Source of the DNA: Hyphomonadaceae bacterium UKL13-1
GTDB taxonomy: Bacteria; Pseudomonadota; Alphaproteobacteria; Caulobacterales; Aquidulcibacteraceae
Length of the DNA: 64,000 bases
NCBI GenBank assembly: GCA_001602435.1
Contig: CP012156.1
Location: 2,190,001-2,254,000, forward strand
Reading direction: 5' to 3'
A program made the translations under genes and the position numbers. This document shows, piece by piece, positions 43,597 through 52,448 of this stretch (positions within the stretch are counted from its first letter, which is position 1; each line of letters starts with the position of its first letter). The notes beneath the pieces were generated by a model. The model did no database searches. It was given only the letters and a program-made list of their open reading frames with translations, and had not been told where the DNA came from.

Positions 43597-43687
43597 TGGC
43601 GGAGACGGAGGGATTCGAACCCTCGGTGCCCTTTTGGAGCACGCTCATTTAGCAAACGAGTGCCTTCAGCCTCTCGGCCACGTCTCC
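43597..43687 (-). tRNA. tRNA-Ser (anticodon GCT)
   Basis: The minus strand folds as a class II tRNA: acceptor stem GGAGACG/CGTCTCC (43681-43687 with 43601-43607), anticodon loop TTTGCTAAA with anticodon GCT, a long variable arm and the T-arm GGGTTCGAATCCC. The 3' CCA is encoded (43597-43599). Length ~91 nt including CCA. It reads AGC/AGU serine codons. Its 3' end is a common integration site for mobile elements. Confidence 0.96.
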
Positions 43688-43844
43688 GCACACACGCCTG
43701 ATAGCCCGACAAAAGGGGACAGAGCAAGAGCATCACGTCAGTGAAGCTGCACACAGCGGCTTGAGCTCTGCATTGGGCGCGGTTTCGTTAATGGGGCGTC
43801 TACCCAATGCTGCTAAGGTGCGAGCCTTAAGGAGTGTCTAGCCA

Positions 43845-45335
43845 ATGGCACGCATGGAATACACACAAGACATCGCCGGAGATCAGCCCGCGACACTGGC
43901 CCGCAAAGCGGCGCGTGGTGCGCGTTTGTATCGATCCAGCTTTGGTCGAGCGCTTCAGACCCTCGACCTCCTCGTCATTCTTGTGGTGATGGCATATGTG
44001 TTTCGAGTAGCCACCGAAGAAAATGTACTTTCAGCCCCCTTAAGCATGCTCCTGCCGATGGCGTTTGGCGGCATAACTCTCGCGCTGATCTTGCGCGAAC
44101 ATGATCTTTATCGCTTCGAGGTTACACCAAATGCTGAAACCCATGGCATTAAAGCCTTGGGAGCGGTCCTTTTGGCACTGCCCTCAACGGCGGCAATTGG
44201 GGCCTTGATTGCCCTGTGTGTCGGCCGTGTGGCGGCAGCTGGCGCGTGGGAGGCCAGCATCGCAACCTTATTAGCTGGCTCCATCATTGTCTCGGTTCAT
44301 TTCCTCTCAGCCCTCATTTTAGGCGCGATGAACCGGGCCGGACTATTTTCGCTGAATGTGGTGATCGTGGGGGCGACGCCTCTAGCCCACAAACTGATTG
44401 AAGAAGCCAAGGCGTCCGGGGACATCTCTGTTCTCGGGGTCTTTGACGACCGGATGGATCGGGCCAAGCCCTTGCCGAACCATGTGAAGTTATTGGGCGA
44501 TCTTGACGACCTAATGAGCTGGCCGCATCTGCCCAGCGTCGACCGCGTGATCGTCGCGGTCTCCAGCACCGCACAAAGCCGTGTTTTGCAGTTGGTCGCT
44601 AAACTGCGCTCCATGCCCAATAAAGTTGTGCTGGCCATTGATATGCAAGGCTTTGACAGCGATGGCACGACGATTGGCCGCATTGGCAACCGCCCTGTCG
44701 CTTATGTCTCCGGCGCGCCTGAAGACGCCAAGCGCGCCTTCTGGAAGCGCGTGCAGGATCTTGTGTTGGGAACAATTGCCCTTGTGTTGGCAGCTCCGGT
44801 GATGACCTTGATTGCGGTCGCGATAAAGCTGGACAGCAGAGGGCCGATCTTCTTCCGGCAGAAGCGGCATGGATTTAACAATCAAGCGTTTGATTGCTGG
44901 AAATTCCGTTCTATGCGGGTAGAAACCACCGACGCCTGCGCCGCCCAACAAGTGACGCAGAACGACCCGCGTGTGACCCGGATTGGCCGCTTTATCCGCG
45001 CCACATCCTTAGACGAATTGCCGCAATTGTTTAACGTCTTGAACGGCACCATGTCGCTGGTTGGGCCGCGCCCACATGCCATCGGGATGAAAACGGGCGA
45101 TCAAGAGAGCGAAGCTTTGGTCGCTGAATATGCCCACCGCCACCGGATCAAGCCTGGTATGACCGGCTGGGCCGCCATTCACGGCTCACGCGGGCCGGTA
45201 CATAGCGCCGAAGAAGTCGCTGAACGGGTAGCCTTCGACATCGCCTATATTCGCGATGCAAGCCTGTGGCTTGACCTTTGGATCATGTTGCGGACCCTGC
45301 CCGCCCTGCTCGGGGATAAAGGTTCGGTGCGGTGA
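43845..45335 (+). CDS. Undecaprenyl-phosphate sugar phosphotransferase (exopolysaccharide priming enzyme)
   Basis: The 496-residue protein has several N-terminal membrane helices, a middle Rossmann-like region (NVVIVGATPLAHKLIEEA) and the bacterial sugar transferase domain at the C-terminus: KRVQDLVLGTIALVLAAPVM, FFRQKRHGFNNQAFDCWKFR, then LDELPQLFNVLNGTMSLVGP with PRPHA. This is the WbaP/GumD/ExoY layout; such enzymes move a sugar-1-phosphate to undecaprenyl phosphate to start a repeat unit. AAGGAG lies 10 nt before the ATG. First gene of the Wzx/Wzy-type polysaccharide locus. Confidence 0.92.
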   Translation: MARMEYTQDIAGDQPATLARKAARGARLYRSSFGRALQTLDLLVILVVMAYVFRVATEENVLSAPLSMLLPMAFGGITLALILREHDLYRFEVTPNAETHGIKALGAVLLALPSTAAIGALIALCVGRVAAAGAWEASIATLLAGSIIVSVHFLSALILGAMNRAGLFSLNVVIVGATPLAHKLIEEAKASGDISVLGVFDDRMDRAKPLPNHVKLLGDLDDLMSWPHLPSVDRVIVAVSSTAQSRVLQLVAKLRSMPNKVVLAIDMQGFDSDGTTIGRIGNRPVAYVSGAPEDAKRAFWKRVQDLVLGTIALVLAAPVMTLIAVAIKLDSRGPIFFRQKRHGFNNQAFDCWKFRSMRVETTDACAAQQVTQNDPRVTRIGRFIRATSLDELPQLFNVLNGTMSLVGPRPHAIGMKTGDQESEALVAEYAHRHRIKPGMTGWAAIHGSRGPVHSAEEVAERVAFDIAYIRDASLWLDLWIMLRTLPALLGDKGSVR

Positions 45336-45375
45336 GCTTTCTGACAGTCTTTGGCCGAGAGGCACAGCGCCAACC

Positions 45376-46827
45376 ATGATGGGTCGTCACCTCATGGCTT
45401 ATCTGATCCCCAATCTGGCCCAAGCTGTGGCCAGCTTTGGCATGGTCGCCATCCTCACGCGCTTGCTGAGCGACGACGATTATGGTCGCTACACCTTGGT
45501 CTATGCGGCCATGACGCTGGCGCAATATCTCTCCGTCGTTTGGATTGAAGCGGCAGCGGCTCGCTTTTATGCCGATGCGGCAGAAAAGGGCGAAAAGCCG
45601 GCCCATTTCGCCACTTTGATTACCTTGTTTAGTTGGTGCGCCGGCGCTTTTGCCCTGATCTCCATTGCAGCCCTTTTGCTATGGCCAGCCGACCTGAATT
45701 TAAAGATTGTGGTGGCAGCCGCCTTTGGCAGCGTGATTACCAGGTCTTTGATTAAAATCGCTTTGGAAACAAGGCGAATGGCGCAAGAGGCCAAGCGCTT
45801 TGCGGTGGTTGATACATTGCACACCTTACTCGCCTTTGGGCTTGGCATTGGGTGCGTGGTTTTCTTTGCCATGGGGCCAGAGGGTCCGTTTATCGGCATG
45901 CTGATTGCCTCGCTGGTCGTGCTAGCGATTGAAGGGCCAGCCTTGTGGTTTGCGGCGCGCAAAGGCGCGCTCGAACCCACACGCGCGAAAGCCTATTTCG
46001 CCTATGGTGCGCCTTTGGCTGGCGGTCTAATTCTAAGTCTGGCCCTAACCAGTGGTGATCGCTTTGTCATCGCGGCGTTTCTGGGGGAAGGCGACGTGGG
46101 GGCCTATTCCGCCGGCTATCAGGTTGGTGCACGGATTCTCGACATCATCTTCACCTGGGGTGCCGCTGCCGTCACACCCATCTTGATCGCAGCTTATGAG
46201 CGCGGTGGCCCGGCTGAGGCCGTCAAGGCAGCCCATCAGGGCTATGTTGTCCGGCTTGGCATTGGCGCACCTGCGGCCTTGGGTCTGGGGTTACTTGCAG
46301 CCCCGATTTGCGAGATTTTGATCGGGGAAGCCCTGCGCGATCGCGCGATCCAAGTCGTGCCGTGGATTGCTTTTTCGGCTTTGCTTGCGGGGATGTGCGA
46401 CTATTTTTCAGAGGCCTTCATGCTGTCGAAAAAGGCCTTGCAACGGGCACTCTTGCTCTTGGTGCCGGTAATCACCAGCCTCAGCCTCAATGTGCTTTTG
46501 CTGCCGAAGTATGGCTTGATGGGGGCAGCTTACGCCAATGTCGCAGCCTATGGTCTTGGCATGACCATGCTGGCGTGGATTGGCCGACGCTATGTAGCAT
46601 TGCCGATCCCGCTGCTGGAAACCGCGAAAATTGCGATAGCTTGTGCCCTTATGGCAGGCGTCGTACTGGCTCTACCGCGTTTTGGTGCGTTCCAAGACCT
46701 TGTCTTGAAAGGGGGCTTAGGTGCCATCAGCTATGGAGCCTTTATTGTGGCCCTGAATGTGGCGGGTGCGCGTGACTTTGCCAAATCCCTCTGGAGCCGG
46801 CTGCGTCCACAAACGGGGGCCTTATGA
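45376..46827 (+). CDS. Polysaccharide flippase (Wzx-like, MATE/MOP superfamily)
   Basis: The 483-residue protein has 12-14 hydrophobic segments and the start LMAYLIPNLAQAVASFGMVA, then LTRLLSDDDYGRYTLVYAAM, matching oligosaccharide flippases. It carries lipid-linked repeat units across the inner membrane. ATG 45376 (or 45379) is preferred; the open frame extends back to 45256 inside the previous gene with no similarity. It ends with an ATGA overlap into the glycosyltransferase gene. Confidence 0.88.
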   Translation: MMGRHLMAYLIPNLAQAVASFGMVAILTRLLSDDDYGRYTLVYAAMTLAQYLSVVWIEAAAARFYADAAEKGEKPAHFATLITLFSWCAGAFALISIAALLLWPADLNLKIVVAAAFGSVITRSLIKIALETRRMAQEAKRFAVVDTLHTLLAFGLGIGCVVFFAMGPEGPFIGMLIASLVVLAIEGPALWFAARKGALEPTRAKAYFAYGAPLAGGLILSLALTSGDRFVIAAFLGEGDVGAYSAGYQVGARILDIIFTWGAAAVTPILIAAYERGGPAEAVKAAHQGYVVRLGIGAPAALGLGLLAAPICEILIGEALRDRAIQVVPWIAFSALLAGMCDYFSEAFMLSKKALQRALLLLVPVITSLSLNVLLLPKYGLMGAAYANVAAYGLGMTMLAWIGRRYVALPIPLLETAKIAIACALMAGVVLALPRFGAFQDLVLKGGLGAISYGAFIVALNVAGARDFAKSLWSRLRPQTGAL

Positions 46828-47753
46828 GCGAGACGATTTTCACCAATGGCGTCAAAGCCGAAAGCCCCTTGGCGCTCAGTATTGCGACGCCCTTTTTCCG
46901 CAATGACCCAAGCGAGCTCCTGGATATCTTGTCCTACCAAATGGCCGGCGAAGCGGTGGAATTGATTATGGTCGATGATGGCTCTGGTGACCCATCTGTG
47001 ACGGCGAAGCTGGAGGCAACGCTGCATAGTCTGAATGTGCCCGCCAGCCTTATCACCTTACATGCGAATCAAGGCCGCTCAGCGGCCCGAAATCGACTGA
47101 TTGCAGCGGCCAAGGCACCATTTATCCTTTTCCTTGATTCCGACATGGCCCCCGATGCGCCAAGCTTTGTGTCTGACTGGCTGCAGCTTGCCCGCGATCC
47201 AGCCACAGAAATTGCCTATGGTGGATTCTCCACCTTGCAAGTCCCCGATTGCGCCGCATTGGCCTTGGCCAAAATGGTTGCCGAAAAGTCCGACTGCGCG
47301 TCGGCTGGCGAGCGGCAAAGCCGGGGCGCGTTGGCAGTAGCCACCTCCAACCTATTGGTACGCAAGACCATTTTGGACGACACCCCCTTTGATGCAGGCT
47401 TTTCGGGTTGGGGTTGGGAAGATGTGGACTGGGCGTTGCGGGCCGATGCCAAGGGTCACGCGGTTCGCCACGTCGATATTCCTGCGACCCATTTAGGCCT
47501 TGATGATGCCGCGACGCTACTGGATAAGTTTGCTAAAGCTGGGCCAAATTTCCGCAAAATGGTTGAACGCCACCCCAGTATGGCGGCATTGCCCGGTACC
47601 AAACTTGCTCAAACCCTGGCGCGAGTGCCCGGCCGAGCGATGATCAAATCGGTCCTAAAGGCCTTGGTCCTATCAGAAGCTCTACCTTTGGCGATCCGGT
47701 CGCAAGGGGCACGGCTCTGGCGGGCATTATGGGCGGCAGACGCGCTTAGGTGA
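46824..47753 (+). CDS. Glycosyltransferase family 2
   Basis: The 309-residue GT-A enzyme has LSIATPFFRNDPSELLDIL, the nucleotide-sugar motif VDDGSGD, a DSDMAPD DxD-type metal motif (near 108-114) and the downstream GWGWEDVDWALR acceptor/catalytic segment typical of GT2 family members with a C-terminal ED-x-D. It probably adds a sugar to the lipid-linked unit. Start overlaps the flippase stop (ATGA). It is the only obvious glycosyltransferase in the locus apart from the priming enzyme. Its 3' end overlaps the convergent polymerase-like gene by 8 bp. Confidence 0.9.
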   Translation: MSETIFTNGVKAESPLALSIATPFFRNDPSELLDILSYQMAGEAVELIMVDDGSGDPSVTAKLEATLHSLNVPASLITLHANQGRSAARNRLIAAAKAPFILFLDSDMAPDAPSFVSDWLQLARDPATEIAYGGFSTLQVPDCAALALAKMVAEKSDCASAGERQSRGALAVATSNLLVRKTILDDTPFDAGFSGWGWEDVDWALRADAKGHAVRHVDIPATHLGLDDAATLLDKFAKAGPNFRKMVERHPSMAALPGTKLAQTLARVPGRAMIKSVLKALVLSEALPLAIRSQGARLWRALWAADALR

Positions 47754-48915
47754 GGCGATCGCGTGTCGTGGGGCGAGGCCGCGTGTGCAGCGCGGTGGAT
47801 TGATTGGCCCCCTGATAAGGCGCGCTCGCCATGATTGGCTGATTAGGGCGGGGCTGTTGTGCTGGCACGAAGGGACTGATGCCTGCGCCAAAACTTAAGC
47901 CCGCCAGCATTGCCACCCAAGGACCAAGTACTGACACTTCCGCCGGGGCCAATAGCAAGGTTGCAAGCCCCGCACACCACATACCAAACACGAATGCACC
48001 GTCCGCATCGCTCGCCCTGCGGTCCAGTGCCAAACGGACGCTGGTCACAATGGCCCAAAGCCCTGCAAGCCCTAGGCCCAGCATACCCAATCCTTGACCA
48101 AACCCTTCACTGATAGAGGCCCCTGCAACGCCGAAGCCATCACCGATCCAGTTAATTGCGCCAAATGGGTCAGACGACAGCGCTAATGGGGTGAATAGCG
48201 CCAGCAGCGTCACGGTCAGGATCGAGCAGGCCAGCGTGACGGCAACATCAATCGGTGTCCAAGGGCGACGGGCAGAAATCCAGCGTAAGCCATAGCCAAG
48301 GCCCGCCGCCACAATCCCAACGCCTACAGCCATCAGGCTGACCAAGTCGCCCAAGACGAGGGCCAGAGCGATCAAAGCCACCGCCCAAGCCAACCAAGCC
48401 CAGCGCCATTTGGCACTGGCAGCCGATGCCCACAAAGCCGCACAAAGGGCAAGGCTCAAATCACCGTCTAAAGCATCAAGCGGCATGAGGCCACGTGCGG
48501 CAACAAGCTGAGCCGACAGGGCAAAAATACCTGCGAAGGCCGCCGTAAACGCCAAATCAGCGGCCGATAGGCGCGCGAATATGGTTATGCCGAAAACCCA
48601 CACCAATAGAAGAAGGATGCCATGTTGTAGGGCAAGTGCAGGTGCCAGCGCCCAGACGGCTGAAGCCATACAAACTGCGACCAACACTAAACCGTCCAAG
48701 CGCCGCAACAGAACTGGGGCCAACACTTCCCATCGCACCGCAAAGCCGACAAGGCCCATGGAAGCGACACCTGCTTTGAGGATCACCGGCCCCAGAGGTG
48801 CTTCGTCTAGGCCAGCCGCGCCGGGCCACATCCGCCAAAAACCTGCGCTAAAGCAGGCGAGCGCGAGAGCCAGCAAGGCCATGTCCCAACGCAACGACAA
48901 TTTAGGGGCGACCAT
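47746..48915 (-). CDS. Polytopic membrane protein, O-antigen ligase/polymerase (Wzy)-like
   Basis: The 389-residue protein has about ten to eleven hydrophobic segments separated by short loops and a larger polar loop around residues 250-275 (SDPFGAINWIGDGFGVAGAS). This pattern, with position between Wzx/GT2 and Wzz genes, suggests the polysaccharide polymerase or ligase. Sequence signatures of Wzy are weak in general. A polar, proline-rich tail follows the last helix. It is the third gene of a minus-strand operon behind wzz and the kinase-like gene. Confidence 0.7.
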   Translation of the reverse strand: MVAPKLSLRWDMALLALALACFSAGFWRMWPGAAGLDEAPLGPVILKAGVASMGLVGFAVRWEVLAPVLLRRLDGLVLVAVCMASAVWALAPALALQHGILLLLVWVFGITIFARLSAADLAFTAAFAGIFALSAQLVAARGLMPLDALDGDLSLALCAALWASAASAKWRWAWLAWAVALIALALVLGDLVSLMAVGVGIVAAGLGYGLRWISARRPWTPIDVAVTLACSILTVTLLALFTPLALSSDPFGAINWIGDGFGVAGASISEGFGQGLGMLGLGLAGLWAIVTSVRLALDRRASDADGAFVFGMWCAGLATLLLAPAEVSVLGPWVAMLAGLSFGAGISPFVPAQQPRPNQPIMASAPYQGANQSTALHTRPRPTTRDRLT

Positions 48916-48916
48916 G

Positions 48917-49591
48917 TTAGCGATTTCGGCTGAACTTCAGGGCAGGACTTGATTGGCCAGTCACCACGATTCCGAGACAGCGTCCACCACGACCGACGAC
49001 TTCATCGCGCAAATCAATCGATTCGCGAACATCGCTCTTATTGCCATCAATAACCAGAATGACCCCGTCCATATCCGCCGCTAAGGCAAGTCCTGCGCGG
49101 GATTGCTCGAGTGGCGGGGCATCGACAATCGTCAGGTCCACGGAACGACGCACGGCACGCCAATAATCGGGTGCCGGGGCTACTTGCAGCTTTTGATTGC
49201 TGGCCAAAGCGGTGCGATTAAACCGACTGACATAGAGCTTTGGGATGGTGGTTTTATAACTCACCACGGCCCCCTCACCTTGCGCGCCGTCGGGGGCGCG
49301 GGGTTGGGCGCGCCAGAATGGCGTCACACCAAAAGTCATATCGTACGGGCCTTTAAAGCCAGTCTGGGCACCACCCAAAGCGGAAAACTGTCCCGGTCCA
49401 AAGAAGTCTAAGTCAATGAGCCAAGCCGATTTCGCGGCGCGCTCGGCGGCGAGCTCCGCGAAGGCGCGTGCCACTTCCGAGATTCCGACGTCGTGTTTAG
49501 CCCCCACGAACATGACGGCAGCGCCCGCGCCCCCTGTTGCAGCGGCAACAGCAGACCAGACTCCGTTCATCTGTCCTTGAATGCTTCCCAT
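48917..49591 (-). CDS. CpsD/BY-kinase-like P-loop protein with a degenerate Walker A
   Basis: The 224-residue protein resembles the cytoplasmic partner of Wzz-type chain-length proteins (CpsD, CapB, the C-terminal half of Wzc). It has VMFVGAKHDVGISEVARAFA where the Walker A should be, SAWLIDLDFFGPG as the Walker A' strand and LTIVDAPPLEQSRAGLALA followed by DGVILVIDG. The canonical lysine and GKS/T of the P-loop are absent, and no C-terminal tyrosine cluster is present. It may therefore be a non-catalytic regulator of polymer length. It lies 34 nt after wzz. Confidence 0.8.
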   Translation of the reverse strand: MGSIQGQMNGVWSAVAAATGGAGAAVMFVGAKHDVGISEVARAFAELAAERAAKSAWLIDLDFFGPGQFSALGGAQTGFKGPYDMTFGVTPFWRAQPRAPDGAQGEGAVVSYKTTIPKLYVSRFNRTALASNQKLQVAPAPDYWRAVRRSVDLTIVDAPPLEQSRAGLALAADMDGVILVIDGNKSDVRESIDLRDEVVGRGGRCLGIVVTGQSSPALKFSRNR

Positions 49592-49625
49592 CCAAACCCC
49601 AACTCAAACACGCGCTCACGCTGTC

Positions 49626-51107
49626 TTAACGCGTTACCGTCGCCAAGATCGGAAGGCCGAGAGTCCGACCGATCGATGACGGTGTGGGGAAGGTTGTCCG
49701 CGAGAATGCCCGCATCAAACCAGCCGCCAATGCCGTTAAGGCCGCGAAGAAGACAGAGAGCATCGCTACTTCCTTCTTCCAGCTCTTGCCACGAGTCGGC
49801 ACATTAGCACGTTCAATGACCCGAATATTTTCATTAGAGGTGCGGCTAAGTTCATTTTGAGCTTGAGAAGATGCTTCCCGAGTTGAAAATTGTTTGACTT
49901 GCTCTTCCAAGATTGCCTTGCGGCGCATCAAGTCATCAAACAATGGCTTTACTTGGCTTAACTGGATGGCACGCGCTTGCAATTGGGCAACTTGGGCCTC
50001 CAGAATGGCTTCGCGCTGAGTTAAAGCTTCCACTTCGGCAGCATTACGCGCCCGATCTGCAGCCAGAGTATCACGTACGGGGTTGGCCCCCGTCTTGGTC
50101 GTGCCAGCAGCGCGGCCCTGATCGGAGCCCAAAAGCTCATCCAAAGCTTCAATCCGGCGCCGCATATCCTGCACGGGCTGGCTTTGCTCGGTATAGCGGG
50201 TCTGCAGCTCTGCCAATTGGCTGGCCAATTCGATCCGACGACGGGAATTATCGGTCTCAAATGACAGACGCACTTCACGCGGTTCGCTGCGGAAGCTGCG
50301 GTCACTCGCCGCAAAACGGCCTTCGGCCTCGCGCTGGCGCGATTGTACGTTCAACAGATCAGCGCGCGCGGTTGAAAGCAACGACTGCAAGGCTAGGCGC
50401 TCTGCTTCAAAGTCAGCGACACCATTGGCACCCAGAAAGGTGGTGATTTCGGCTTCCAACTCTTGCAAGCGGGTTTCAAACTCATTGCGCTGGATCCGCA
50501 AAGCGCCTGTTTGATCCTCAAACAAGACTTCCCGGCGATAAGTCAGATACTCATCAATCACGGTATTCAGGACTTTTGCAGCAATGACTGGGTCTTTGCT
50601 TTGATAGCCCAATTGGATCACGGTGGTGTTGGCGGACGCTGCAGCAGAGAAATTGCGCTGGAACTGATCGACACCAAATGCAATGCGGCGCTCTGGCGTA
50701 TCGGGGCCCTGGGTGATCTGAATTTCCTCGGGATTGAACATGCGATCAAGGCCGACTTTGCGAATCACCCGCTCAGCAACTTGCGCAGATTTGATTACTT
50801 CGACTTCGGATTGAACGATTTGCTCTTGCTTGGGCGCTGCGCCTTCACCGGCGGCACCAACGCGCGGCGTGAACACATATTCCTGTCCCAGCAAAATCGA
50901 AAGCCGCGCATTGGCATTATAACTCTTTTGAAGTGTGGTCGCAAAAGCGATCCCAAGCGCTGAAATCAGAATAAAAACAATGATCATCAGCCACTTCTCA
51001 CGCCATAACAGGCTAACCCAGTCTTGGAAATCCAACTGGGGGCGCGCGCTGCCGGTCGGCTCATAGCCGCCGGTGCGGGGATAGCTTGGGCCCGTGTGGT
51101 AAGTCAT
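49626..51107 (-). CDS. Chain-length determinant/exopolysaccharide transport protein (Wzz/GumC-like)
   Basis: The 493-residue protein has a first membrane helix (about 38-58, WLMIIVFILISALGIAFATT), a long periplasmic part with heptad-rich coiled coils (about 205-420) and a second membrane helix near 455-475. LLWREKW before the first helix and IERANVPTRGKSW before the second (the PxxP-like segment) are typical of polysaccharide co-polymerases. It sets chain length and links the polymerase to the export channel Wza. The kinase domain often fused to it is encoded separately downstream. Confidence 0.9.
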   Translation of the reverse strand: MTYHTGPSYPRTGGYEPTGSARPQLDFQDWVSLLWREKWLMIIVFILISALGIAFATTLQKSYNANARLSILLGQEYVFTPRVGAAGEGAAPKQEQIVQSEVEVIKSAQVAERVIRKVGLDRMFNPEEIQITQGPDTPERRIAFGVDQFQRNFSAAASANTTVIQLGYQSKDPVIAAKVLNTVIDEYLTYRREVLFEDQTGALRIQRNEFETRLQELEAEITTFLGANGVADFEAERLALQSLLSTARADLLNVQSRQREAEGRFAASDRSFRSEPREVRLSFETDNSRRRIELASQLAELQTRYTEQSQPVQDMRRRIEALDELLGSDQGRAAGTTKTGANPVRDTLAADRARNAAEVEALTQREAILEAQVAQLQARAIQLSQVKPLFDDLMRRKAILEEQVKQFSTREASSQAQNELSRTSNENIRVIERANVPTRGKSWKKEVAMLSVFFAALTALAAGLMRAFSRTTFPTPSSIGRTLGLPILATVTR

Positions 51108-51247
51108 TCTAAATTCCGCGCGTCAGGACGTGTGGCAAAGCATTTTGCTTCCTCCAAACGTTAATCAACCATTATCCATTAACGAAACGTTTAACGATTG
51201 GGTTTCTAAGAAACAGGCTGTCGCCAATCGATCCAGGGAGCCTGTTC

Positions 51248-52030
51248 ATGCGTGCCAAAACCACCGCTAAACTCTGGTCTTGGGTGACATTGGCAGCGCT
51301 TTGTCTGACAGCTTGTGCGCCCAGAGGCTATGTCGACGCCCTGCGCACGGACGGCAAAAATTGGCAAACGCCGCGGCCGGTTGCCACAGCCGACTTCCCT
51401 GCTATCCCGACTTTTCCAAGCTGGACCGCCGAAGATGAGACGTATCGATTCTTTCCGGGCGACGTGATCGATTTTCAATCGGTGGGCGCACCAGAGCTCA
51501 GCCGGAAGCTGACAGTTGCACCCGATGGGCGTATCCATCCACCCATGCTGGAAGCCATTATGGCGGCGGACCGCACGCCCGATGATTTAAAGCTGGAATT
51601 ACAAGGACAATATGCGACCTATTTGCGCAATCCGGCAATTGCGCTCGCCCCCGATAGTTTCGCCTCACAAAAATTCTTTGTCGGCGGTGAAGTGGCCAAG
51701 CCTGGCCTCTACGATTTATCTGGTGAGATGGACCCGTTGCAGGCCATTACGACGGCTGGCGGCTTCTTAAACACCGCCCGGCGAGAAGAAGTCGTCGTCT
51801 TACGCCGAGGTGCAGGTGGCACGCCTTACATGCGGGTCTATGACCTTCGCTCTGTTTGGGCGAGCCAAGCTTTGCTGGCCGAACTGCCACGTTTGCGCCG
51901 CTTTGACGTTGTTTGGGTGCCGAAGTCGCGCATTTCTGAATTGGGGCAATTTACCCAGCAATTCGTCCGCGACGCGCTGCCGATTACCGTCGGCTTCAAC
52001 TATAGTATCGGCTCAAACATCGTCCAATAA
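51248..52030 (+). CDS. Polysaccharide export lipoprotein (Wza-like)
   Basis: The 260-residue protein starts with a lipoprotein signal ending in LCLTACAPR and contains the Poly_export domain (TYRFFPGDVIDFQSVGAPEL, then LTVAPDGRIHPPMLEAIMA) and a SLBB-like segment (FFVGGEVAKPGLYDL, then LQAITTAGGFLNTARREEVV). Wza-type proteins form the outer-membrane export channel for the polysaccharide. The start has AGGGAG upstream. It diverges from the wzz operon with 140 nt between them, which should hold both promoters. Confidence 0.92.
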   Translation: MRAKTTAKLWSWVTLAALCLTACAPRGYVDALRTDGKNWQTPRPVATADFPAIPTFPSWTAEDETYRFFPGDVIDFQSVGAPELSRKLTVAPDGRIHPPMLEAIMAADRTPDDLKLELQGQYATYLRNPAIALAPDSFASQKFFVGGEVAKPGLYDLSGEMDPLQAITTAGGFLNTARREEVVVLRRGAGGTPYMRVYDLRSVWASQALLAELPRLRRFDVVWVPKSRISELGQFTQQFVRDALPITVGFNYSIGSNIVQ

Positions 52031-52071
52031 GGGCGTCAGACCGCAGCAATGCGGCCTGAGAGCAGATGCCT

Positions 52072-52353
52072 TTAGTTAGCCGTGCGCTGGAGCCATTCGC
52101 GGGCGGCGCGCTGGGCTGCTGAGACTTGGCTTTGGGTCATCATCGCGGTCAATTCTTGGCGACGCAGCTTGGCTTCGCTATCACCGCGCATTGCGGCAAT
52201 GTTGAACCACTTGTGCGCTTCCACATAATCTACGTCGGCACCAACGCCGGTTGCATGCGACAGACCCAAGGCAAACAGATCGCTGCCTGCGTCATTGGTT
52301 TCAACTTCGGTGGTCATTGTGACCTCTAAAGCGCTGCTCATATCGTAAGCCAT
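52072..52353 (-). CDS. Small Sel1-repeat-like protein
   Basis: The ~93-residue protein contains a single Sel1/TPR-like repeat: FALGLSHATGVGADVDYVEA, then HKWFNIAAMRGDSEAKLRRQ, ending AAREWLQRTAN. Small proteins of this form are common in Caulobacterales and relatives; their role is unknown. ATG 52353 has GGGGAAA about 6 nt upstream and is preferred to the upstream ATG at 52395. No signal peptide is visible. Confidence 0.75.
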   Translation of the reverse strand: MAYDMSSALEVTMTTEVETNDAGSDLFALGLSHATGVGADVDYVEAHKWFNIAAMRGDSEAKLRRQELTAMMTQSQVSAAQRAAREWLQRTAN

Positions 52354-52448
52354 TTTAGTCTTTCCCCTAACCATATTGACCGCGTTCTGGGCCAAGTGCT
52401 TTTTTCACCGAGCGGCCGTTTTGGCCTCTCGCAGGGACAATGTGACGG

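Noticed and set aside
43566..43754. 62-codon minus-strand frame
   Set aside because: It reads through the tRNA-Ser gene.
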